Source: Bacilli bacterium (lineage in GTDB: Bacteria; Bacillota_I; Bacilli_A; RF39; UBA660). Taken from it: DNA of 13,985 nt. The notes beneath the pieces are model-generated. The model searched no databases. It saw nothing but the letters and a program-made list of their open reading frames with translations, and was not told the DNA's origin. A program made the translations under genes and the position numbers. Shown here one piece after another: positions 6,257 through 12,992 of this stretch (its first letter is position 1; the number at the start of each line of letters is the position of its first letter). The stretch lies in contig JAEDNL010000032.1 of assembly GCA_016302505.1 (NCBI GenBank), forward strand, positions 1 through 13,985. Reading direction: 5' to 3'.

Positions 6257-7987
6257 ATGAATTTATTAAAAGATAATTTTAAGTTGATATTTGTGGTAGT
6301 AACAATGCTTATAATTGCTATTGGTACTCTTATTTATGATGTTAATAAACCATCTTTGAGTGCTAATAATATTATTCAAATAGGCGATACTGCGATTATT
6401 GATGTATATGGGAACGTTAATTTAGCAGCAGGTATTAGTGATTTAGAGGGAGTAGAGTTTGTATGCTCTGTTGATAATGATGAGGTTGCTACTGTTTCTA
6501 ATTGTAATGTTGTTGCTCATAATGTTGGTAATGTTAATGCTAAAATTACAGTTAAATCTTTAGATGATGGTGAAGTATTAGATGAAAAAATTGTTGCTAT
6601 TACAGTTAATAAAGCAAAAATGAATGTTACTAATATTCCAAATGAATTAGAACTTGAAGTAGGTGATGAATATAGTTTAAAACCTAATACTAACGGAGTA
6701 GAAGTAACTATTGAATATGAATATGATGAAACCATGTTCAAAGTTATAAAAAATGAAACTGGACCTGATAGTTTAGTTGCATTAAAAGAGGGAAATTCTA
6801 CATTTAAAATATTATTTACATCAGAAGATTCAAAATATGAATCAGCTCAAAGTACTATAAATATTAAAGTTAAGAAAATAGTTGAACCAACTATTAGTGT
6901 TAATGATATTGATATGACAGTTGGAGAAACTAAGGAAGTGGATGTTAGTACTAATGACATTGTAGGGTCTTTAAGTCTTACTAGTGATGATAATACAATA
7001 TTAAATATTGAGGGTATGAATGTTACTGCTCTTAAAGTTGGTATGACTACTGTAACAGTTACTTTTAATCCTGAAGATACAGATAAATACAAACCAACTA
7101 CTAAGAAGTTCAAAGTAAATGTTAGTGCTAAAGAATTAAAATCTGAAATTGACATATTTGTAGATGAGTTAAAACCTTATATTAAAGATAATGATAAAGT
7201 TACTATTAATTATGATAGAAATACTAATATATTTTCAACTTCTTATTGTGAAAATGGATGTACTGATACATCAAATAAAACAATAGTTAATTTTAAATAT
7301 GATGAAACTTTTGGAATATTAAGACTTATTAATAGTATTTCTACACTTAATAATGATATGTCTGATCTTTCAAATGAATATTCTAGTGTTAGTCCAATTA
7401 TTAATTATATTTTAGATAAGTTTGATGTTAATAAAACACTATTAAATGATTGTTTTGCTGAAGAGTTTAAAAGTGGTATAAATTCATGTGCATTATCGAT
7501 TAAAAATAATGGTTTAATATATTTATATGGTGATTATAGTGAATATTCTATTAGACGCAATGATAAAATTTACATGCCTAAAACATTAAAAAATTTAGAG
7601 ATTGATATTAAAAATGGTATTAAATCTGATAGTAATATTTATAAGATAAAAACTAATGCTCAAAATGGAAGTGTACTCGTAGATAACATTAAAAATATTA
7701 GTGGAAAAGATATTGTAACTTTAAAAATTAAAGCTAATAGTAAGTATGGTTTTGATACTTTAACTATTAAAAATAATAATGGTAAAGACATAACTAAAGA
7801 TGTTAACTATAATAATAATTATATGACATTTGAAATGCCTAGTTCAGATGTAGTAGTGAATGCAACATTTATAACTAATGTTAAAACTGGTGTTAATGAT
7901 TTAACAATGTTACTTGCAATAACTATGGTTGTGTTTGGATTAGGGCTTTATATAGTAAGAAAAAATGTCAATTCTTTAGAGATATAG
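6257..7987 (+). CDS. Secreted Ig-like surface protein with C-terminal membrane/wall anchor
   Basis: A 576-residue protein that I do not recognise as a named gene. It has an N-terminal signal-anchor (about 9-26). Three bacterial Ig-like (BIG-type) repeats follow: about 36-118, 121-207 and 209-291, the latter two with the family's VGDEYSL or VGETKEV opening strand. A Cys-containing region of unknown fold comes next (about 292-460; CENGC at 331-335, C399, C411). Then comes a module at about 464-538 ending in MPSSDVVVNATF, which resembles divergent InlB B-repeats. The C-terminus has NVKTGVND (541-548), a membrane helix (about 549-567) and a short tail beginning RKN. That order is like a sortase signal, but the motif is not LPXTG. 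Six cysteines (C70/C83, C331/C335, C399/C411) occur in three close pairs, suggesting disulfides outside the cell. GGAGG at 7-nt spacing fixes the start. The role is probably adhesion or surface structure, by inference from architecture. Confidence 0.8.
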   Translation: MNLLKDNFKLIFVVVTMLIIAIGTLIYDVNKPSLSANNIIQIGDTAIIDVYGNVNLAAGISDLEGVEFVCSVDNDEVATVSNCNVVAHNVGNVNAKITVKSLDDGEVLDEKIVAITVNKAKMNVTNIPNELELEVGDEYSLKPNTNGVEVTIEYEYDETMFKVIKNETGPDSLVALKEGNSTFKILFTSEDSKYESAQSTINIKVKKIVEPTISVNDIDMTVGETKEVDVSTNDIVGSLSLTSDDNTILNIEGMNVTALKVGMTTVTVTFNPEDTDKYKPTTKKFKVNVSAKELKSEIDIFVDELKPYIKDNDKVTINYDRNTNIFSTSYCENGCTDTSNKTIVNFKYDETFGILRLINSISTLNNDMSDLSNEYSSVSPIINYILDKFDVNKTLLNDCFAEEFKSGINSCALSIKNNGLIYLYGDYSEYSIRRNDKIYMPKTLKNLEIDIKNGIKSDSNIYKIKTNAQNGSVLVDNIKNISGKDIVTLKIKANSKYGFDTLTIKNNNGKDITKDVNYNNNYMTFEMPSSDVVVNATFITNVKTGVNDLTMLLAITMVVFGLGLYIVRKNVNSLEI

Positions 7988-7997
7988 TTAAAAACTC

Positions 7998-8026
7998 TTG
8001 ATTTTTAAGTATATTTATAGTATTAT
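7998..8026 (+). promoter_or_regulatory. Promoter of rpsO
   Basis: TTGATT (7998-8003), a 17-base spacer, then TATTAT (8021-8026). The predicted transcription start is near 8033. It begins just after the upstream surface-protein gene, which has no convincing terminator, only an A/T-only inverted repeat around 7988-8008. Confidence 0.7.
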
Positions 8027-8032
8027 TAATAG

Positions 8033-8104
8033 TAAGTTTGTTCTTGGTTTTGGAGTACCTCTAACTCAATACTCAGAATTAACGGATAATTAAAATAAAG
8101 GAGG
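8033..8104 (+). promoter_or_regulatory. Candidate structured rpsO leader (S15 autoregulation)
   Basis: The predicted leader of about 80 nt can form GAGTA (8053-8057) with TACTC (8070-8074), and AATTA (8077-8081) with TAATT (8087-8091) closing an ACGGA loop. An alternative GGT/ACC pairing (8046-8048 with 8057-8059) is mutually exclusive with the first stem. Ribosomal protein S15 is known to repress its own mRNA through such leaders in several phyla. No match to a named family can be shown here. Confidence 0.4.
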
Positions 8105-8112
8105 AATTAAAA

Positions 8113-8382
8113 ATGGCTTTAACTAAAGATAGAAAGTCTGCCATTGTATCAGAATTTGCTAGAAGTAAAAATGATACAGGTAGTGTTGAAGTTCAAGTTG
8201 CTTTATTAACTGAAAGAATTAATAAATTAACTGAACATATGAAAGAACACACTCATGATTATCATACTAATCGTGGATTATTAAAAATGGTTGGTAAGAG
8301 AAAGAGTTTACTTGAATATTTAAAGAATGAAGATATTCAAAGATATCGTGAGTTAATTAAAAAATTAAATTTAAGAAAGTAG
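8113..8382 (+). CDS. rpsO: 30S ribosomal protein S15
   Basis: 89 residues, the usual length for S15. It begins MALTKDRKSAIVSEFARSKND and carries the family core GSVEVQVALLTERINKLTEHMKEH (22-45), the HTHDYHTNRGLLKMVGKRKSLLEYLK region that contacts 16S rRNA helices, and an RELIKKLNLRK end. S15 is a primary binder in the 30S central domain and nucleates assembly. AAGGAGG at 8098-8104 with 8-nt spacing fixes the start. It is followed by a hairpin and pnp, the classic rpsO-pnp order. Confidence 0.98.
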   Translation: MALTKDRKSAIVSEFARSKNDTGSVEVQVALLTERINKLTEHMKEHTHDYHTNRGLLKMVGKRKSLLEYLKNEDIQRYRELIKKLNLRK

Positions 8383-8411
8383 GCACTTATTTTAAGTGTC
8401 TTTTATTTTTT
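8381..8411 (+). terminator. rpsO-pnp intergenic hairpin / terminator
   Basis: Bases 8381-8389 pair with 8393-8401 (AGGCACTTA with TAAGTGTCT, one G-T pair) around a TTT loop, followed by TTTATTTTTT. It overlaps the rpsO stop and ends beside the pnp ribosome site. No separate pnp promoter is obvious, so it is likely a partial terminator or an RNA-processing site. Confidence 0.7.
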
Positions 8412-8422
8412 GGAAGGGAGAG
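8412..8422 (+). promoter_or_regulatory. Ribosome binding site that decides pnp start
   Basis: GGAAGGGAGAG lies immediately upstream of the ATG at 8426. A longer frame opening with GTG at 8396 would begin inside the hairpin and adds residues not expected in PNPase. Confidence 0.8.
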
Positions 8423-8425
8423 AAA

Positions 8426-10609
8426 ATGAAAAGAGTATTTGAATATGAATTTAGAGGAAGAAAAATTGTAGTGGAACACGGAGAACTTGCTAAACAAGCA
8501 AGAGGTGCTGTACTAGTAAGATATGATGATACAGTTATCTTATCTACCTGTGTTATGAGTAATAATGTATCAACTGCTGATTTTTTTCCTTTAACAATTT
8601 TATATCAAGAAAAATTATATTCAGTTGGTAAAATACCAGGAGGATTTATTAAAAGAGAAGGTAGGCCTACTGAACAAGCAACATTAACTGCTAGGGTGAT
8701 AGATAGACCTATAAGACCAATGTTTAGTGAGAATTTTAGAAATGAGGTACAAGTTGTTAATACAGTACTTAGTGTAGATCCTGATAAGACACCTGAAATG
8801 ACAGCTTTATTTGGTACTTCATTATGTTTAGGAATATCATCAATACCATTTGAAGGACCAGTCGCAGGAGTAGTAGTAGGTAAAATAGATGGTGAATTAA
8901 AAATAAATCCAACTACTGAGGAAATGGAAAGAAGTACTATTAACTTAACAGTTGCTGGTACTAAAGATGCTATTAATATGGTAGAGAGTGGTTCTAAAGA
9001 AGTATCTGAAGATGAGATGTTAGAAGCATTAATGTTTGGACATGAGGCTGTAAAAGAATTATGTGCTATTGAAGAAGATATTATTTCTGAAATTGGTGAA
9101 GAAAAAATAGAAGTAGTTCTTGCTAGTATACCAGATGAATTAAGAGAAGAAGTAACTAATGATATTAAAGATGATATGGTTCTTGCTATTCAAATTAAAG
9201 ATAAACTTGAAAAATATGCTAGAATAGATGAAGTTAAAGAATTAGCTTTGACTCATTATGCTGAAAAACATGAAGGAGAAGAAGATTTAGAAGCAAATTT
9301 AAAATTAGTTAAGAAAGTCGCTGATGAAATAGAAGGTAATGAAGTTAGAAGACTTATTACAAATGAACATATTAGACCGGATGGTAGAGGTATGGATGAA
9401 ATAAGAGAATTATCAGCAAGTGTTGATATTCTTCCTAGAACTCATGGTAGTGCTTTATTTACAAGAGGGCAAACACAAGCTCTTGCTATCACAACATTAG
9501 GAGCACAAAACGAAGAACAAATATTAGATGGTTTAGGTCTTGAAGATTCTAAGAAATTTATGTTCCATTATAACTTTCCTGCATTTAGTGTAGGTGAAAC
9601 TGGTAGATATGGAGCACCTGGTAGACGTGAAATTGGTCATGGTGCTTTAGCAGAAAGAGCACTATTACAAGTTATGCCAAGTCAAGAAGAATTTCCATAT
9701 ACTGTTAGAGTTGTATCAGAAGTATTAGAAAGTAATGGTTCATCAAGTCAAGCAAGTATTTGTGCTGGGTGTATGTCTTTAATGGCAGCTGGTGTTCCGA
9801 TAAAAGCTCCAGTCGCAGGTATTGCTATGGGATTAATTACTGAAGATGGAACTTGTGACTCTAAATATACAATATTAACTGATATTCAAGGTCTTGAAGA
9901 TCATATGGGGGATATGGACTTTAAAGTAGCAGGTACTAAAAAAGGTATTACTGCATTACAAATGGATATTAAAATCAAAGGTGTAACTAAAGATGTATTA
10001 AAAGAAGCTTTAGAGAAAGCACATAATGCTAGAATGAAAATATTAGATGTAATGAATGATGCTATATCTGATGTTAGAAATGAACTTTCTGAATATGCAC
10101 CAAAAATTAGAACAATGAAAATTGCTCCAGATAAGATTAAAGATGTTATTGGTAAAGGTGGAGATATGATTACTAAGATTATATTAGAATCAAGTAATGT
10201 AACATCAGTTAATCATAAAGATGCAGTTAAGATTGATATAGATGATGATGGTAATGTAGTATGTTATCATATGAATAAAGAAGTATTAGATAAAGCAATT
10301 TCTATGATAGAAAATATTGTAAAAGAAGTTGAAATTGGAGAGGTTTATACTGGAAAAGTTGTTAAGATAGAAGACTTCGGGGCTTTTGTTGAATTATGGC
10401 CTGGTTGTGAAGGACTTATTCATGTATCTCAACTTGATAATAAGAGAGTAGAACATCCTAGTGATATTCTTAAAATTGGTGATGAAATAGTTGTTAAAGC
10501 TACTGGATATGATAAAAGAGGTAAATTAAATCTTTCTAGAAAAGAGTTATTACCTAAAATTGAAAAAAAGGAAACTAAAAAAGAAAATAAAGTAAAAATA
10601 GAAGAATGA
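8426..10609 (+). CDS. pnp: Polyribonucleotide nucleotidyltransferase (PNPase)
   Basis: This is a full-length 727-residue PNPase. The order is: first RNase PH domain (about 1-140, starting KRVFEYEFRGRKIVVEHGEL, with GGFIKREGRPTEQATLTARVIDRPIRP), alpha-helical linker (about 150-315), and second, catalytic RNase PH domain (about 316-560). The latter has FNFPAFSVGETGRYG-type and GRREIGHGALAERALL blocks, the phosphate-site SNGSSSQASICAG, and conserved Asp residues in GDMDFKVAG (D496, D498) and LQMDIKIKG (D514). A KH domain (IGKGGDMI) and an S1 domain (GKVVKIEDFGAFVELWPG...GLIHVSQL) follow, with a lysine-rich tail. It degrades RNA 3' to 5' by phosphorolysis and can add tails; it is a cytosolic trimer, often with a DEAD-box helicase or RNase Y. 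The gene lies downstream of rpsO as in most bacteria. Confidence 0.98.
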   Translation: MKRVFEYEFRGRKIVVEHGELAKQARGAVLVRYDDTVILSTCVMSNNVSTADFFPLTILYQEKLYSVGKIPGGFIKREGRPTEQATLTARVIDRPIRPMFSENFRNEVQVVNTVLSVDPDKTPEMTALFGTSLCLGISSIPFEGPVAGVVVGKIDGELKINPTTEEMERSTINLTVAGTKDAINMVESGSKEVSEDEMLEALMFGHEAVKELCAIEEDIISEIGEEKIEVVLASIPDELREEVTNDIKDDMVLAIQIKDKLEKYARIDEVKELALTHYAEKHEGEEDLEANLKLVKKVADEIEGNEVRRLITNEHIRPDGRGMDEIRELSASVDILPRTHGSALFTRGQTQALAITTLGAQNEEQILDGLGLEDSKKFMFHYNFPAFSVGETGRYGAPGRREIGHGALAERALLQVMPSQEEFPYTVRVVSEVLESNGSSSQASICAGCMSLMAAGVPIKAPVAGIAMGLITEDGTCDSKYTILTDIQGLEDHMGDMDFKVAGTKKGITALQMDIKIKGVTKDVLKEALEKAHNARMKILDVMNDAISDVRNELSEYAPKIRTMKIAPDKIKDVIGKGGDMITKIILESSNVTSVNHKDAVKIDIDDDGNVVCYHMNKEVLDKAISMIENIVKEVEIGEVYTGKVVKIEDFGAFVELWPGCEGLIHVSQLDNKRVEHPSDILKIGDEIVVKATGYDKRGKLNLSRKELLPKIEKKETKKENKVKIEE

Positions 10610-10638
10610 TTTGCTATAAAAAGCAAATCTTTTTCTTT
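10608..10638 (+). terminator. Intrinsic terminator after pnp
   Basis: GATTTGCT (10608-10615), an ATAAAA loop and AGCAAATC (10622-10629) form a perfect 8-bp stem followed by TTTTTCTTT. The stem begins inside the pnp stop codon. Confidence 0.9.
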
Positions 10639-10643
10639 ATATA

Positions 10644-10672
10644 TTGATAAAATTAAATTTAAGTGATAAAAT
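10644..10672 (+). promoter_or_regulatory. Strong promoter for thioester-domain protein
   Basis: TTGATA (10644-10649), a 17-base spacer, and TAAAAT (10667-10672) preceded by an extended TG at 10664-10665. It is among the best-formed promoters in the window. The leader is about 20 nt and ends in AAGGAG (10689-10694). Confidence 0.8.
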
Positions 10673-10699
10673 CAATGTATAAAGATAGAAGGAGATTAT

Positions 10700-12205
10700 A
10701 TGAATAAGAAAGTTAATTTATTATTAGTTGGATTGTTAGTTTTTTGTACATCATTTATAAATGTTAATGCAAAAGCAGCATATCCTAAAAGTAATCCTAC
10801 AGTAGGTAAAGATTTATATGCTACAGTGGATGAAGAATTTGATTTTAGTAAGGTTAAATTTGGAGAAGCTATTGGTTCAGGAAGTCTTAAAAAAATATTT
10901 TTAGGTGATTTTGTTTCTAGTGATCCATATAATTTAAATAATAGCTTTACTGCTTATTGTTTAGATGCTAGTAAAACTTATCCTGATAGAGGATATCAAA
11001 ATGTTAGTAAAAAAACTAATTGGTCAGTAGATGCTAGAATTATTAATACTTTAATAGCAACATTATTTAATAGTGAATTTGGTTATAAGGAAGCTGAACT
11101 TATTGGTTATAAAGGTGTAACTAGTGCTTATTATGAAGGCGTTACTGCAAATGATTTAACAACTGCTTTAGAAAATTGTAGAACTAATGCTGATTGTACA
11201 TTGCCTACTGGAATTAAAATAAATTCAATTGTGTTAAGTAAAAGTAATAATTCTTTTGATAGTATGGATTTAAATCAAAATATTAATTTAACACTTGAAA
11301 AAGCACTTTATGAAAAATATAAAGTTGAACAAGCTAATACTGCTAATGTTAAGGGTTATGAACAAGCTATGTGGATTATATCTAATACATATCCTATGAT
11401 TACTATTGATAATATGTTATCTAAAATAAATGGAGTAACTTTAGATGGTATTAAAGATGATATAAAAAAATTAGAAGGAACTGTATCTGATGAATTAATT
11501 GATAGTTATATTTATTCTATAGTTCAATATGCTGTGTGGCATGTAACTGGAAGTACAGATGCTGAAAATAATACAATTGGTACTGAAATTTCTGCTACTG
11601 ATTCATCAATAACTATACCAAATCTTGCAAAATTGTATTCTTATTTAATTACTGAAGGTAAAAAACATGATACATATAATCCTGGTACAATTAAAATTAA
11701 TGTAAATAAACCTGAAAAACCTGTAGAGAAAGAAACTAATACTGAAATTACTTCTGGTAAATATTCTTTTAGTACTGATTCTTCTTTAGTTAAAACTATT
11801 GTTGTTTCAATTGAAAATAATGAAGATGGTAATATTAAATTATTAGATTCTGATAATAAGGAAATGACATTAATAAATGGTATTTATGAACTTAATAGCG
11901 GTGAAGAGTTTACAATATCTGTACCAAGAAAATCTAATATTACTAAAGTAACAATTAATGCTTATGCTAAGGGTGAAATATATGATGTTAGTTCTGCTAG
12001 AAAATATTCACCATATTTAGTATTAAATCAAAGTTTTATCACTGGTAGAATGACTACTGAGATTGATGCTAGTGCTACATTAAATGTTGATATTGGACCA
12101 GCTACTGGAGTTGAAAATGTGGCTATATTACTCGTTATTACATTAGTGTCATTCTCAATTGGATATTTAGTTCTTGGATATAAAAATAAATCTGTGGACA
12201 TGTAA
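10700..12205 (+). CDS. Secreted thioester-domain (TED/TQXA-type) surface adhesin
   Basis: A 501-residue protein. A signal peptide spans about 1-25 (MNKKVNLLLVGLLVFCTSFINVNA|KA). Residues about 40-325 look like a Gram-positive thioester domain: FTAYCLDASKTYP with Cys87, YEQAMWIISNTYP (220-232), and IVQYAVWHVTGS (274-285) with Gln276. In the family, that Cys and Gln form an internal thioester able to bond covalently to host or surface amines. The usual TQxAIW is here VQYAVW, so the match is by pattern, not identity. C160/C166 may form a disulfide. Residues 330-350 are a Pro/Glu/Lys linker, followed by a beta-rich domain (352-463). The C-terminus is IGPATGVEN (465-473), a membrane helix (about 474-493) and the tail GYKNKSVDM, an anchor-like end resembling that of the surface protein at 6257. 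It has its own strong promoter and terminator. The product is extracellular and probably adhesive. Confidence 0.8.
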   Translation: MNKKVNLLLVGLLVFCTSFINVNAKAAYPKSNPTVGKDLYATVDEEFDFSKVKFGEAIGSGSLKKIFLGDFVSSDPYNLNNSFTAYCLDASKTYPDRGYQNVSKKTNWSVDARIINTLIATLFNSEFGYKEAELIGYKGVTSAYYEGVTANDLTTALENCRTNADCTLPTGIKINSIVLSKSNNSFDSMDLNQNINLTLEKALYEKYKVEQANTANVKGYEQAMWIISNTYPMITIDNMLSKINGVTLDGIKDDIKKLEGTVSDELIDSYIYSIVQYAVWHVTGSTDAENNTIGTEISATDSSITIPNLAKLYSYLITEGKKHDTYNPGTIKINVNKPEKPVEKETNTEITSGKYSFSTDSSLVKTIVVSIENNEDGNIKLLDSDNKEMTLINGIYELNSGEEFTISVPRKSNITKVTINAYAKGEIYDVSSARKYSPYLVLNQSFITGRMTTEIDASATLNVDIGPATGVENVAILLVITLVSFSIGYLVLGYKNKSVDM

Positions 12206-12210
12206 TATAT

Positions 12211-12241
12211 AGAAGTTTTTGAAAAAACTTCTTTTTTTTTT
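12211..12241 (+). terminator. Strong intrinsic terminator before the comE operon
   Basis: AGAAGTTTT (12211-12219), a TGAA loop and AAAACTTCT (12224-12232) form a 9-bp stem that runs into ten consecutive Ts (12232-12241). Confidence 0.9.
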
Positions 12242-12271
12242 GAAGTGTTTTTTCTTTTTTTGATTGATTAT

Positions 12272-12277
12272 TATAAT
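12272..12277 (+). promoter_or_regulatory. Putative comEA -10 element
   Basis: A perfect TATAAT lies 31 bases before the comEA ATG. The -35 position is a T-rich stretch (12249-12254) without a consensus hexamer, so this promoter may need an activator. No competence-sigma box was identified. Confidence 0.45.
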
Positions 12278-12302
12278 AGAGGAATATAGAAAGGAAAAAG
12301 AT

Positions 12303-12992
12303 ATGGATGAAATAGAAGATTTTTTAGAGAACTTAAATATTAAGAAATATTTGTTTAATATTATAATTGTTATTTTATTTTGTTTACTTAGTTATTTTGT
12401 TATATATAGATTAAATAATATTAATAAAAAAATTGATAATAAAGTAGTATTAAATCAAAAAAATAGTGAAAAAGATAAAAAAAATAATGAAAGTGTTGAG
12501 TATGTAATTGTTGATATTAAAGGAGAAGTTGTCACTCCTGGAGTTTATGAGCTTATTAAAGGATCTCGTGTTATTGATGTTATTAATGAAGCACAAGGAC
12601 TAACTAATAATGCTAATACTAGATATATTAACTTATCAAAGATATTGGAAGATGGTGATGCGATTGTTATATACAGTAATAAAGAGATAGAAGAGGCTAG
12701 TAAAGAAGAAAAGATTGAAGTTACTGTGCCATGTGTATGTGAAGATGTTAATAGTGCGTGCATAGAAAATAATATTAAAAATGATAATAATGAACCAAAT
12801 AAAAAAATAAATATTAATACGGCATCATTAGAAGAACTTACTTCATTAAATGGAATAGGTGAATCTAAAGCTAAATCAATAATAAAATATAGAGAAGAAA
12901 ATGGAAATTTTAAGACTATAGAAGATATAACTAAAGTTTCTGGAATAAGTGAGAATATATTTGATAAGATTAAGGAAAATATTACTGTGTAA
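12303..12992 (+). CDS. comEA: ComEA-type competence DNA receptor
   Basis: A 229-residue protein. A short cytoplasmic start is followed by one membrane helix (about 16-36) and a Lys/Asn-rich linker. Next comes an SLBB domain (about 67-125: VDIKGEVVTPGVYELIKGSRV...LEDGDAIVIY), then an acidic linker with three cysteines (C144, C146, C153). A C-terminal helix-hairpin-helix DNA-binding domain (about 168-229) carries ININTASLEELTSLNGIGESKA and FKTIEDITKVSGI. ComEA captures double-stranded DNA at the outer membrane face and passes it to ComEC. AAAGGA at 12290-12295 with 7-nt spacing sets the start; a TTG at 12264 upstream would fall before the promoter -10. comEC follows with overlap, as in the comE operon. 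Confidence 0.93.
   Translation: MDEIEDFLENLNIKKYLFNIIIVILFCLLSYFVIYRLNNINKKIDNKVVLNQKNSEKDKKNNESVEYVIVDIKGEVVTPGVYELIKGSRVIDVINEAQGLTNNANTRYINLSKILEDGDAIVIYSNKEIEEASKEEKIEVTVPCVCEDVNSACIENNIKNDNNEPNKKININTASLEELTSLNGIGESKAKSIIKYREENGNFKTIEDITKVSGISENIFDKIKENITV

Noticed and set aside
7988..8008. Terminator after the Ig-like surface protein
   Set aside because: The inverted repeat TTAAAAA / TTTTTAA is A/T only, has no G-C pairs and no proper U-tract, so it cannot be supported as an intrinsic terminator.
8396..8425. Upstream GTG start for pnp adding ten residues
   Set aside because: It lies inside the intergenic hairpin with no ribosome site, whereas the ATG at 8426 has GGAAGGGAGAG and gives the usual PNPase N-terminus.
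3292..8695. Possible codon reassignment (CGG or AGG), since some uncultured AT-rich Bacilli have altered codes
   Set aside because: AGG at 8663-8665 and 8693-8695 falls on conserved Arg residues of PNPase (GRPTE, ARVIDRP). CGG at 3292-3294 falls in the YDSRLMMGRDI segment, where Arg is expected. TGA acts as a stop and Trp is TGG, so the standard bacterial code fits.
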